NCBI RefSeq assembly: GCF_041429795.1
Contig: NZ_CP163424.1
Span: 2,234,001-2,298,000 of the forward strand
Reading direction: 5' to 3'
DNA from: Algimonas porphyrae
GTDB taxonomy: Bacteria > Pseudomonadota > Alphaproteobacteria > Caulobacterales > Maricaulaceae
DNA: 64,000 nt
Of the stretch, positions 52,775 through 61,568 are shown in pieces (position 1 is the stretch's first letter; every line of letters starts with the position of its first letter). Both the position numbers and the translations under genes were made by a program. Under the pieces are notes generated by a model. It worked only from the letters and a program-made list of their open reading frames with translations, did no database searches and was not told where the DNA came from.

Positions 52775-53626
52775 TCAATCCTTGAAAATATAAAGGTTCT
52801 CATCCCGTGGGAAGGACCGGTCCGCCACATCGTCCGCATATTGGCGCACAGCGGTATCGATTTGGGCACGCATATCGCCGAACTTGTGAACGAATTTCGG
52901 CACCCGGTCGAACAGGCCCAGCATGTCGGGCGTGACAAGAATTTGTCCGTCACACCGTGGCGACGCGCCGATACCAATAGTCGGAATGTCGACGGCCTGG
53001 GTCACCCGGTCGGCGATCTTGGCTGATACGCCTTCCACAACAACTGCAAAAGACCCGGCCTTGGAGGCCTGCTCGGCGTTGCGAACGATCTCGTCAGCAA
53101 CAGCCTGACGTCGTCCCCGCGCCTTGAACCCGCCCAGCACATGCATGCTCTGCGGGCGCAGGCCGACATGGCTCATTACCGGGATGCCGCGCTCGACCAG
53201 ATAGGCGATCGTGTCTGCGGCGTAGGAGCCTGATTCGATCTTCACGGCCTGGCAACCCGTTTCCATCATCACGCGCGATGCAGAAGCAAAAGCCGTCTCC
53301 GGCGTTCCTTCATAGGAACCGAACGGCAGGTCGACGACAACGAGCGCCGTTTTCGAGCCGCGCATTACGGCCTGACCATGCAGGATCATCATGTCGAGCG
53401 TCACACCAACCGTACTCGGCAAGCCGTGCACAACCATACCAACCGAATCGCCGACCAGAATCAGGTCGCAATGCGGATCGATGATTTCAGCCGTCGGCGC
53501 GTCATAGGCCGTCAGACAGACGACTGGATCGCCGCCCTTGCGCGCCGTGATCTGCGGAGCCGTAATCCGACGCGTCCGTTTGACAGGCCGCGAATGAGGG
53601 CGCGTATTCTGTGGCTGTGCCGACAT
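52775..53626 (-). CDS. panB: 3-methyl-2-oxobutanoate hydroxymethyltransferase
   Basis: First step of pantothenate synthesis: ketoisovalerate plus methylene-THF to ketopantoate. 283 aa. Conserved metal and substrate segments are VVCLTAYDAPTAEIID, ILVGDSVGMVVHGLPSTVGV, VVVDLPFGSYEGTPE, AVKIESGSYAAD, SHVGLRPQSMHVLGGFKARG and GIGASPRCDGQILVTPDML. An N-terminal basic extension of about 25 residues precedes the core. The ATG shares its last base region with the acyl-CoA dehydrogenase stop (1-nt overlap), so they are co-translated. Confidence 0.96.
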   Translation of the reverse strand: MSAQPQNTRPHSRPVKRTRRITAPQITARKGGDPVVCLTAYDAPTAEIIDPHCDLILVGDSVGMVVHGLPSTVGVTLDMMILHGQAVMRGSKTALVVVDLPFGSYEGTPETAFASASRVMMETGCQAVKIESGSYAADTIAYLVERGIPVMSHVGLRPQSMHVLGGFKARGRRQAVADEIVRNAEQASKAGSFAVVVEGVSAKIADRVTQAVDIPTIGIGASPRCDGQILVTPDMLGLFDRVPKFVHKFGDMRAQIDTAVRQYADDVADRSFPRDENLYIFKD

Positions 53627-55353
53627 TACAGGTCCGCCAGTCGGGCGCGGGGAAAGTCGAACACTGGATCGGCGCCCGCGCGGATCGATTCCAGCATACC
53701 GTCCGCCATCGGCATGATCGACAGGGCATGATAGCGTGCCAGGCTGGCCATAGCTGGAGCCTGATCGTCGCCGCTGGCGAGTCCTTTCGCGACGGTCAGC
53801 GCCAGATAGCAACCGCTGATGACATGCGCACAGAGTGACAGATAGTCCGAGGCCACACCGAGCGCATCCAGTTCGCTGGCATTCAGAACGATATCCGTTG
53901 CCACGGACATTGTCTCCAGACCCTTATCCATCGCAGCTGCGCAGACCGAGAGGTCGCTGCCGGAGGCAGACTTCACCTCAGTAATACCGGCACGGAGATC
54001 CGCGATTAGCGCGCGCATCGCCTCGCCGCCATCGCGCCTCAATTTGCGTCCGATCAGGTCGATAGCCTGAATCCCGTTCGTGCCCTCATAGATCGGTGCA
54101 ATGCGGGAATCGCGATAATGCTGCGCGGCCCCGGTTTCTTCGACATAACCCATACCGCCATGCACCTGCACGGCGATGCTTGTGACCTCAACGCCTGTGT
54201 CGGAGCCATAGGACTTGGCGATCGGCGTCAGCAGCCCTTCCCGGTCATGATGGCCCAGGTCAGACGCTTCGGCTGTGGCCAGACAGATGGTGCGCGCTCC
54301 CATCAGTTTGGCTTTCATGTCGATCAGCATGCGGCGCACATCGGGATGATCGAGGATGGGCGCGCCGGCGTCCTGCCCGGGTGGGATGCCTTGCACGCGC
54401 TCTTGCGCATAATCGAGGGCGGCTTGATAGGCCCGTTCCCCAATGGCGACGCCCTGAACGCCGACGAATAACCGCGCTTCGTTCATCATGGTGAACATGC
54501 AGGCCAGGCCACGATTGACTTCGCCGACCAGATAGCCGGTCGCGGCGTTGAACTCCATTACGCAGGTCGGGCTGCCGTGAATGCCGATCTTATGTTCCAG
54601 GCCGATCGGTCGAAACGCATTTCGCTCGCCCAGAGCGCCATCCGCCTCGACATGATATTTGGGACAGAGGAACAGCGAGATACCGCGCGATCCGGGCGGA
54701 CTGTCAGGCAGACGCGCGAGGACAAGATGGATGATATTATCTGCGCAGTCGTGATCGCCCCAAGTGATATAGATTTTTTGTCCGGTGATCGCATAGGTGC
54801 CGTCGCCATTATCCTCCGCCTTGGTGCGCACGGGGCCCAGGTCGGATCCCGCCTGCGGTTCGGTCAGGCACATGGCCCCGGTCCATTCTCCGGCCAGCAT
54901 TTTCGGCAAATAGGTCGCTTTCAGCGCCTCATCGGCATGCGCCTCGATGGCTTTCACCGCCGAGCTGGTCAGCATCGGGCACAGCCCCAGTGCCATATTC
55001 GCTGCATAGAGCATCTCGTTCGTGGCAACGCTGACAGCGCTCGGAAGGCCCATGCCGCCAATCGCGCTCGGCATGGCGACGGTTTGCCATCCGCCCTCGA
55101 CGAACTGGTGATAGGCGTCCCTGAACCCCGGTGAAGCAGTCACATTGCCGTCTGACAGTGTCGCCGGATTCTGGTCCCCATCCCAATTGGTGGGTGCAAT
55201 GACATCGCGCGCGAAATCGGAGGCGCCGCCCAAAATCGCGTCCAGAAGATCGGGCGGTGTCTCTTCGAATGCGCCTGTCCGGGCGATCGCTTCGAAGTCG
55301 ACGCCGTGGCGCAGAAGAAAGCCAATCGCATTGACGGGCGGCGTAAAGCTCAT
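53626..55353 (-). CDS. Acyl-CoA dehydrogenase, DmdC-like (long form)
   Basis: 575 aa, the large form with an extra C-terminal domain. FAD/substrate segments: GAMCLTEPQAGSDLGPVRTK, ITGQKIYITWGDHD, MGYVEETGAAQHYRDSRIAP and the catalytic-Glu loop IYEGTNGIQAIDLIGRKL. N-terminal MSFTPPVNAIGFLLRHGVDF is typical of the group that includes 3-methylmercaptopropionyl-CoA dehydrogenase (DmdC) of DMSP catabolism and medium/long-chain enzymes. Substrate not settled. An upstream TTG would add six residues; ATG at 55353 preferred. Followed directly by panB. Confidence 0.92.
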   Translation of the reverse strand: MSFTPPVNAIGFLLRHGVDFEAIARTGAFEETPPDLLDAILGGASDFARDVIAPTNWDGDQNPATLSDGNVTASPGFRDAYHQFVEGGWQTVAMPSAIGGMGLPSAVSVATNEMLYAANMALGLCPMLTSSAVKAIEAHADEALKATYLPKMLAGEWTGAMCLTEPQAGSDLGPVRTKAEDNGDGTYAITGQKIYITWGDHDCADNIIHLVLARLPDSPPGSRGISLFLCPKYHVEADGALGERNAFRPIGLEHKIGIHGSPTCVMEFNAATGYLVGEVNRGLACMFTMMNEARLFVGVQGVAIGERAYQAALDYAQERVQGIPPGQDAGAPILDHPDVRRMLIDMKAKLMGARTICLATAEASDLGHHDREGLLTPIAKSYGSDTGVEVTSIAVQVHGGMGYVEETGAAQHYRDSRIAPIYEGTNGIQAIDLIGRKLRRDGGEAMRALIADLRAGITEVKSASGSDLSVCAAAMDKGLETMSVATDIVLNASELDALGVASDYLSLCAHVISGCYLALTVAKGLASGDDQAPAMASLARYHALSIMPMADGMLESIRAGADPVFDFPRARLADL

Positions 55354-55514
55354 GGAAGTGACTCCGATCAAAATGTCGGCAGAATTTGCCGGGCAGAAAC
55401 GCTAGGGGGCTATGCCACGGCTTTGGTCCCGCTTAACAGAAGAAAAAGTGCTGCATTTCGACCTTATTGAAACGCCTCGTCTCAGGTTCAGAAATTATCA
55501 TGCGTTCAGGAATT

Positions 55515-55961
55515 ATGATGTCAAACCGCCTTTTCATGCTTGCAGCCGCACTTGTCATCACAGGCTGCGGTGGCTCAGAACCGGACAACACTGCGACTGA
55601 GACGACAACCGCACCGGCCGCGACCACGCAAACGGCCAAGCCGGAGATGACGCCGATGGAACGCGGCGCGATTCTCTATAAGCGCTGCCGCGCCTGTCAC
55701 ACGCTGGACGATGGTGGACGGCACAAGGTCGGCCCGAACCTCTGGAACATTTACGGGCGAACCGCCGGAACCATGGAGGGCTTCAACTATTCCAAGTCCA
55801 TGACGGCCTCCGAGATCGTCTGGACGGACGAAACACTGTCCGACTATATCGAAAACCCGTCGAAATATATTGCAGGCAACCGGATGAGTTTCGTTGGCTT
55901 GCGCAAAGCAGAGGATCGCGCGGCCCTGCTGGAATATCTGCGGGCGGAAACGGGCGGCTGA
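55515..55961 (+). CDS. Membrane-anchored c-type cytochrome (lipoprotein)
   Basis: 148 aa from the ATGATG at 55515 (AGGA ahead). Lipobox LVITGCGGS (Cys18), a Thr/Ala-rich linker (TETTTAPAATTQTAKPE), then a class I cytochrome c domain: ILYKRCRACHTLDD (haem C-x2-C-H), KVGPNLWNIYGRTAG, FNYSKSM and the Met ligand region GNRMSFVGLRK. It matches cytochrome c-552/cy-type electron carriers, tethered here through a lipid instead of a helix. Convergent with the outer-membrane gene 4 nt downstream. Confidence 0.9.
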   Translation: MMSNRLFMLAAALVITGCGGSEPDNTATETTTAPAATTQTAKPEMTPMERGAILYKRCRACHTLDDGGRHKVGPNLWNIYGRTAGTMEGFNYSKSMTASEIVWTDETLSDYIENPSKYIAGNRMSFVGLRKAEDRAALLEYLRAETGG

Positions 55962-55965
55962 CGCC

Positions 55966-56757
55966 CTAGAATTTCGTCCAGACGCCAAGCTTCAAGCCGC
56001 TTTCGGACACGGTGTTTCGTCCCGTCACCAAGCTGACATAGCCGATTTCGACGTAATTGCGCCCGCGCAGGCGATAGACGACAGAGCCTTCCACCTCCAC
56101 GCGCTCCTGACGCGCCAGGGGGAAATTTTCGAACACGCCTCCCGCCACATCCGTATACCGGACTTTCCCGATCAGCTTGACCCGGTCGAGCGGATCGGCC
56201 CCGACCGTCAGCTGGGAGAATGCCCCGGCATAGCCTCCGTCGAGATCCAATCGACCTGCCATCTGTGCTTCTGCAAACAGATTGATCCCGCCCCATGTCC
56301 GGCTCTCGCCCCATAGACCTCGCAGCTCCACCACCGGTTCGCGGTTCTCGATCGTTAGCAGCTTTGGCGGAAGATCGATGCCAGCGAAATAGCTGGCCGA
56401 CAGCGCGACGGCATGCCCTTCCTTGCGCCGCAGCTGGTATTGCAGTCCGAACGACACAGTTGAGGGATCTGAAAAGGACACATTAACGCCAGGGCCGACA
56501 ATTGTCGCGTCCTGCCAGTCGAAGGTCCCGATCAGGGCGAGCCTGTCCGTCAGGCCCAGTTTCGCGAATGTCTGCGTGACCGTCTTGCTATACTGATCCA
56601 GACGAAAGGTCTGATCGAACTCATTGCTGGCGCTGTCAGCAGAAAGAAAAACCTGCGCGCTGATAATTTCCCCGTGCCAGGCTTCAGGGTTCCATGCGGA
56701 GGCCTGCGCCGTACTGGCGAACAGGGCACTCAAGGCGACACCGGCAAAAGATTTCAA
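55966..56757 (-). CDS. Outer-membrane beta-barrel protein, unknown
   Basis: 263 aa from a TTG at 56757 with GGGGGG as ribosome site; upstream GTG 56769 is possible. Signal peptide KSFAGVALSALFASTAQA. The mature chain alternates aromatic and polar residues in beta-strands separated by short turns (KLGLTDRLALIGTFDW, VSFGLQYQLRRK, VVELRGLWGES, NYVEIGYVSL) and ends in Phe (GVWTKF), the BamA recognition end. About twelve strands can be drawn. Function unknown. Confidence 0.75.
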   Translation of the reverse strand: MKSFAGVALSALFASTAQASAWNPEAWHGEIISAQVFLSADSASNEFDQTFRLDQYSKTVTQTFAKLGLTDRLALIGTFDWQDATIVGPGVNVSFSDPSTVSFGLQYQLRRKEGHAVALSASYFAGIDLPPKLLTIENREPVVELRGLWGESRTWGGINLFAEAQMAGRLDLDGGYAGAFSQLTVGADPLDRVKLIGKVRYTDVAGGVFENFPLARQERVEVEGSVVYRLRGRNYVEIGYVSLVTGRNTVSESGLKLGVWTKF

Positions 56758-56862
56758 GACCCCCCACACAGGCTGATCATATTCATCTCGCCTCGACCCG
56801 GTCAAATGCTATAGCGGCAAAGCGCCGCCTGCTCGGCGCTGTCGAGTTCGAAGGACCAGCGC

Positions 56863-57627
56863 ATGAAAATCGCCTTCACCGCGAGTGACAAGCCCGGTGC
56901 GAAGTCCGTCATGCAGGGCCTCGTCGCCCAATATGGCAATGTCGATGCCGGCGATGCGGACGTTATCGTACCGATCGGCGGCGACGGCTTCATGCTGCGA
57001 ACGCTCCGCCGCCATATGTCGCTGGTCAAGCGCGGCCTTCCCGTCTTCGGAATGAACCGGGGCACGATCGGTTTTCTGATGAACCGCATGGACACGGACG
57101 ATCTGCCGGACCGGATTGCCGCCGCCAAACAGGCGACGGTCTCGCCACTGAAAATGGATGCCGTATCTGCCGGCGGTCAGGTATCGGAACTGGCCTTCAA
57201 CGAAGTATCGCTATTCCGGCAGACGCAACAGGCAGCCCATATTCGTGTCAGCGTGGATGGACTGGTCCGGCTGGAACATTTGATGGCAGACGGTGTTCTG
57301 GTTGCGACGCCAGCCGGATCGACAGCCTATAATCTATCGGCGCATGGCCCGGTCATTCCGCTCGGGGCCGACGTTCTGGCGCTAACCCCCATCAGCGCTT
57401 TTCGTCCGCGACGCTGGCGCGGAGCGCTGCTACCGAATACGGCCCAAGTGCGTCTCGACGTACTCGAACCTGAACGGCGTCCGGTCTCGGCGTCCGCCGA
57501 CAATCAGGAAATCCGGCATGTCGAGCAGGTCTTTATCGCGCAGGATATGGCAACCACGATCACATTGCTGTTCGACGCCGATCACGGGCTGGATGAGAAG
57601 ATTTTACGTGAACAGTTCTCAACCTGA
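56863..57627 (+). CDS. nadK: NAD kinase
   Basis: 254 aa, the short alphaproteobacterial form. The GGDGFMLRTLRRHM motif (VIVPIGGDG), GMNRGTIGFLMNR, ELAFNEVSLFRQT, HLMADGVLVATPAGSTAYNLSAHGP region (NE/D and GSTAY substrate contacts) and RPVSASADNQE are in place. Phosphorylates NAD to NADP. Preceded by CGAAGGACC; divergent from the outer-membrane gene. Confidence 0.94.
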   Translation: MKIAFTASDKPGAKSVMQGLVAQYGNVDAGDADVIVPIGGDGFMLRTLRRHMSLVKRGLPVFGMNRGTIGFLMNRMDTDDLPDRIAAAKQATVSPLKMDAVSAGGQVSELAFNEVSLFRQTQQAAHIRVSVDGLVRLEHLMADGVLVATPAGSTAYNLSAHGPVIPLGADVLALTPISAFRPRRWRGALLPNTAQVRLDVLEPERRPVSASADNQEIRHVEQVFIAQDMATTITLLFDADHGLDEKILREQFST

Positions 57628-57660
57628 CGTCAGGCGCATTGTTGAAATCGCACGAAACCC

Positions 57661-58767
57661 CTAGATCGGAACGGCCCGCGGCCCCAGACCTTCGTCAAGC
57701 CAGTCGAGCCAGAGCTCCCCGAACCTGTCAGCTGCTGGATGTGTGGCGATACGTTCGGCCATGGTCCGCTGGAACCGGCTGCGCGTGACGCGGGATCCGC
57801 TGCGCTCCATCGCGTTGTAGGCATCCGCACTGGCGAGCAGTAATGTCTGCGCAGCCTCTCCCATCCGCGCGCGGCGCATCAACGCCGAGAGACCATAGCT
57901 TTGCGTGTCCAGAACCATCATCGCGGCCTTGGCCGGGGTGACCTGTGCCAAATGGGCCAATGCAACCTGAACGAAACGCCAGTCTCCCTGCCCCGCTGCG
58001 CGTGCCAGAACGTCTTCCGTTAACGTCCGCTTGGACATCATCGCCGTCACATAGGCATTCATGGCCTGGGCAGACCATTCGGATGTTGCCCACCCCGCCT
58101 TGGCCCGGCTGGCCGTATCTTGTGTCAGCGTCGCTGCATGCTGTGTGTGCGGCGTCAGCGCGCCTTCGACCGATACAGCTTGGAGGTCGATCAGGCGCAC
58201 GGCCAGATCCTGCGGCATATCATGACGCCGCAGCGACGCCTCCAGAATCAGATCGTCAACGCTGGACAGTTCGACTAGTCGCGCCGCATCGTTGCGCGAA
58301 ATCAGGGCGCTGTCATTCGCGGCCAGAACGGCAATCGCTGGGCGATCATTCGTGTCGATCAATTCGGCACTAACCTGTCGCGACAGGCCGCGTCGTTCTG
58401 CAATCGCCCGCACTTTGTTAGCGGCGCGCGAGCGCAGAACGGCAATCAGGTCTTCATCCGTTACGACGGGCGATGAGGAGAGTATCGGCGCCGCGATCGT
58501 GTCGATATCGGCAATCAGGCGGTTCGCCACTTCGCGCGGGAGATTGTCCGACAGTCGCAGCGTGATGGCGAGCGCGCGCCGCACTTCTTCGCAGACATCC
58601 TGTGATAGAATATCGAACAGCGTTTCGGACAGGCGTCTCTGTGTATCGCTGAGATCGGCATCACGGATCAAACGGCCGATCGCCTGTGTGGCGAGCGCAC
58701 GGCTTTCGACCGTATCTGCCGACACAGCCTGCTTGATAAGCGTATCCGATACAGGGCCCAGAGGCAC
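57661..58767 (-). CDS. DUF2336 domain protein
   Basis: 368 aa, all alpha-helical HEAT-like repeats (LATQAIGRLIRDADLSDTQ, SQDVCEEVRRALAITLRLS, RSRAANKVRAIAERRGLS). DUF2336 is an uncharacterised, mainly alphaproteobacterial family sometimes linked to PAS/response-regulator partners; none lies here. GTG start. Monocistronic; the tRNA-His gene lies 130 nt upstream on the same strand. Confidence 0.85.
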   Translation of the reverse strand: MPLGPVSDTLIKQAVSADTVESRALATQAIGRLIRDADLSDTQRRLSETLFDILSQDVCEEVRRALAITLRLSDNLPREVANRLIADIDTIAAPILSSSPVVTDEDLIAVLRSRAANKVRAIAERRGLSRQVSAELIDTNDRPAIAVLAANDSALISRNDAARLVELSSVDDLILEASLRRHDMPQDLAVRLIDLQAVSVEGALTPHTQHAATLTQDTASRAKAGWATSEWSAQAMNAYVTAMMSKRTLTEDVLARAAGQGDWRFVQVALAHLAQVTPAKAAMMVLDTQSYGLSALMRRARMGEAAQTLLLASADAYNAMERSGSRVTRSRFQRTMAERIATHPAADRFGELWLDWLDEGLGPRAVPI

Positions 58768-58897
58768 GGCTAACTCCGAAATGTTCAGGGATCACGTAGA
58801 ACGATCAGGGTTAATCGGGTGTTACGACGCGGAGATGATGCGCATGCAGACGCAACCAGAAAAGCCGATTGCAATGGCAACTATCATCGAAGGGAAA

Positions 58898-58974
58898 TGG
58901 TACCGCCTCCTGGATTCGAACCAGGGGCCTCTTGCGCCACAAGCAAGCGCTCTAACCTACTGAGCTAAGGCGGC
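58898..58974 (-). tRNA. tRNA-His (anticodon GTG) with A73 and G1-U72, CCA encoded
   Basis: 77-nt cloverleaf: acceptor GCCGCCT/AGGCGGT, D-arm GCTC-AGTAGGTTA-GAGC, anticodon stem CTTGC/GCAAG with loop TTGTGGC (GTG, histidine), T-arm CCTGG-TTCGAAT-CCAGG, discriminator A and encoded CCA. The first pair is G1-U72, and position 73 is A, not the C that pairs with G(-1) in most bacterial tRNA-His. This form is known from a subset of alphaproteobacteria with a divergent HisRS. Confidence 0.95.
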
Positions 58975-59063
58975 ATCCCAATGCGGGCGCCCCTCTAATA
59001 CAGGGGCGCAGGCGCTTCAAGCGCCGAATACGGCTCGGCGTGCTTTGTGTCGGAGTGCTGGGC

Positions 59064-60008
59064 CTATGCGTCTTCGGGAATGTCGAGCGACCGGTAACCC
59101 CGGCTGCCAAGCTTTTCCTGTGCCGTAATGTAGTCGGACAGTTCTCGCGCCCGGCGTTCCGGCGTCGGATGGGTCGAGAGGAATTCCGGGCCGCGGGAAC
59201 CACCGCTTTCTGCGCCCATTTTCTCCCACAAACGCACGGCCTGATATGGATCATACCCTGATTTCGCCATGTAGCGGACGCCGAGACGATCGGACTCCAG
59301 CTCCTGTCGGCGACCATAGGGCAGCGCCACGCCGAGCATGAAGCCGAGGCCGAGCGCCTGTTGCAAATAGGCCGTATTGCGGCGCGCACTGTTGACGCAA
59401 TTATTATACTCCGCGCGCGTGCGAGACTTGTCACAATTCTTGCCCAGCTGCGTACCTGCGAGTATCGTGCCGCCCGCGACGGCTAACTGTCCGGCGACCT
59501 GCTGACTGTAACGCTCAGCGGCGTGACGTCCGGCCACGTGTCCCACTTCGTGACCCATGATAGCGGCGATCTGGTCGTCATTATCAGTGAAATCCATCAT
59601 ACCCTTATAGAAGCCGACCCGGTTGCCGGGCAGAACAAACGCATTCTTCGTATCGGTGTCGAACACGGCATAGTCCCAACGCTGGTTAGAGCGACCCGCA
59701 CCCCGCGAAATGCGGTTGCCGATATTTTTGAGGCGCGATGTATAGCGTGGGTCATTGGAGGTCGGAGTTTGTTGCTTGACGGCGGTCCAACTCTGCGCCG
59801 CCGCTTGTGCCAGCTGGGCATCGCTCGGGGCCAGGCCGACAAACTGCCTGCGACCCGTTTCCGGATTCGTCGCGCAGCTCGTCAGGCCGCCACTAGCGGC
59901 TGCGACAGACCCGACGCCAAGATATTGGAGGAATTTGCGGCGATACAGAGCCTGTGGATCCGGGTGGGACGCCGTCTCGGTCGGGGTCTGGGAATGGGCG
60001 TTGCACAT
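59064..60008 (-). CDS. M48-family metallopeptidase, probable Tat-exported lipoprotein
   Basis: 314 aa, ATG preceded by GGAGA. The N-terminus has a twin-arginine motif (RRKFLQYLG) and a lipobox (LTSC, Cys45). The peptidase domain has H153-E-x2-H157 (IMGHEVGHVAGRHAAERYS), a third ligand Glu in LESDRLGVRYM and STHPTPERRARELS. Two Cys in GKNCDKSRTRAEYNNC may be disulphide-bonded. It resembles BepA/LoiP-type periplasmic proteases that check outer-membrane proteins, but lacks a TPR part. The Tat signal is unusual for this family. Confidence 0.88.
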   Translation of the reverse strand: MCNAHSQTPTETASHPDPQALYRRKFLQYLGVGSVAAASGGLTSCATNPETGRRQFVGLAPSDAQLAQAAAQSWTAVKQQTPTSNDPRYTSRLKNIGNRISRGAGRSNQRWDYAVFDTDTKNAFVLPGNRVGFYKGMMDFTDNDDQIAAIMGHEVGHVAGRHAAERYSQQVAGQLAVAGGTILAGTQLGKNCDKSRTRAEYNNCVNSARRNTAYLQQALGLGFMLGVALPYGRRQELESDRLGVRYMAKSGYDPYQAVRLWEKMGAESGGSRGPEFLSTHPTPERRARELSDYITAQEKLGSRGYRSLDIPEDA

Positions 60009-60274
60009 GGGCGGGTCTCCTCAACCGGATTTAATCTGTCGCTATGGTCTAACGATCTTTATGGAACATGGTTCCTGAATGGCACCTGTCGGGCAAGGCC
60101 CAATCGAAAAATTCAATAAGTCGGTCGGTACGTGATCAACCCATTCCTGAAGACATAATTTTATGGCAGTCGGCAATTTACAGGCATGGCATGATTGCCA
60201 GACATCGATTCACCGCATAATCCGGTCTGCAAATACGGCCAGTCCCGGCTATCGATCTCTCAGGAGGCGACCTT

Positions 60275-61174
60275 ATGGGCGTGCATGACCCCGTCATCGA
60301 TGAACAGACACCGGCCAGCGATTTCACGATCGAGCAGCGCTGGGACCGGTATACGACGGAAGAACACGCCGTCTGGGACACGCTCTATGCCCGACAGATC
60401 TCGATTCTGAAGAACCGGGCCGTTGATGAATTCCACCACGGCCTTGGATTGCTGGATCTGGGATCCGGTGGCATCCCCGATCTATCGGATATAAACCCGA
60501 AGTTGAAAGCGCTGACAGGCTGGGAAGTCGTGATGGTGCCGCATCTTGTCCCTGACGATGTGTTTTTCGATCATTTGGCCAATCGCCGCTTTCCATCCGG
60601 ACGTTTCATCCGCAAACGCAGTCAGCTCGACTATCTCGAAGAACCAGACATTTTCCATGATATTTTCGGTCATGTGCCGATGCTGACCCTGCCGGTTTTC
60701 GCCGATTACATGCAGGCTTACGGCAAGGGCGGACAACGGGCGCAAACCATGGGACGGCTGAAGGAGCTGGCGCGTCTTTATTGGTACACAGTCGAATTTG
60801 GCCTGATTCAGCAGGCCGAGGGTCTGCGCATTTATGGCGCCGGGATCGTCAGTTCAGCTGGCGAAACGCCTTTCTGCCTGGAAAGCGACTCGCCCAACCG
60901 GATCCGTTTCGACCTGGAGCGGGTCATGCGGACAGATTACAAAATCGATGATTTCCAGCAGGTCTATTTCGTGATCGACAGTTTCGATCAGCTGCTCGAC
61001 GTGACGCAGCAGGACTTCACAGCCCTCTATGAAAGGCTGGGAACAGATATGACACGCTTCGGACTAACCGACATCATCGATGCCGATGAGGTTTACCATC
61101 ACGGCGACCAAGCTTACGCACAGGCCGCAGCAGCGCGCAGCCGTCATGATGCCGACGCTGGCGAGACCGAATAG
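60275..61174 (+). CDS. phhA: Phenylalanine 4-monooxygenase
   Basis: Hydroxylates Phe to Tyr with O2, Fe(II) and a tetrahydropterin. 299 aa, catalytic domain only, as in bacterial enzymes. Iron ligands H128 and H133 (EPDIFHDIFGHVPML) and E174 (YWYTVEFGL). Also WEVVMVPHLVP, RRFPSGRFIR, and IYGAGIVSSAGE. CAGGAGGCGACC gives the start. No phhB (pterin carbinolamine dehydratase) is adjacent. The FolM-like SDR and FolB at 12 kb could supply its cofactor. Confidence 0.96.
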   Translation: MGVHDPVIDEQTPASDFTIEQRWDRYTTEEHAVWDTLYARQISILKNRAVDEFHHGLGLLDLGSGGIPDLSDINPKLKALTGWEVVMVPHLVPDDVFFDHLANRRFPSGRFIRKRSQLDYLEEPDIFHDIFGHVPMLTLPVFADYMQAYGKGGQRAQTMGRLKELARLYWYTVEFGLIQQAEGLRIYGAGIVSSAGETPFCLESDSPNRIRFDLERVMRTDYKIDDFQQVYFVIDSFDQLLDVTQQDFTALYERLGTDMTRFGLTDIIDADEVYHHGDQAYAQAAAARSRHDADAGETE

Positions 61175-61514
61175 AGCTTTGTAAGAATAGCCGCGTATCG
61201 AAACATGCGCGCCATGTCAGCATGGTGACAGGAGTAGTCGAAACGTCAGGTTGGGATGCAATGCCCTTGGCAAGCCGACAAAACGCTAAAGTCAGACTGA
61301 CAGCGACATCAGTTCGTTGCGTCAGCACTGAAAAAATCTTGCATCAGATCAAACGGTTAAATCGGTTCTGGCCCATCCTGATCGGGTTGAGGTTTTAGCA
61401 AACTATACCTCTGCGCCGCTCATAGACCGTCTCACATTCAGCCCGATTGGCCCCGCCAAATGTGAATGATCCTGTCGGGCTCAGCTCCCTCGACGATCCA
61501 TTGACACGGACCCA

Positions 61515-61544
61515 ATAAAAAAGCCCGGCTCGAAAGCCGGGCTT
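61515..61544 (-). terminator. Rho-independent terminator of ompA
   Basis: Perfect 10-bp stem AAGCCCGGCT (61521-61530), tetraloop CGAA, AGCCGGGCTT (61535-61544), with a T-rich tail on the minus strand (TTTTTTATT). It ends ompA 25 nt after the stop. The rest of the 340-bp stretch between phhA and this hairpin holds no ORF or repeat I can support. Confidence 0.92.
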
Positions 61545-61568
61545 CAAATATTAATCTCTTGCGAAGGT

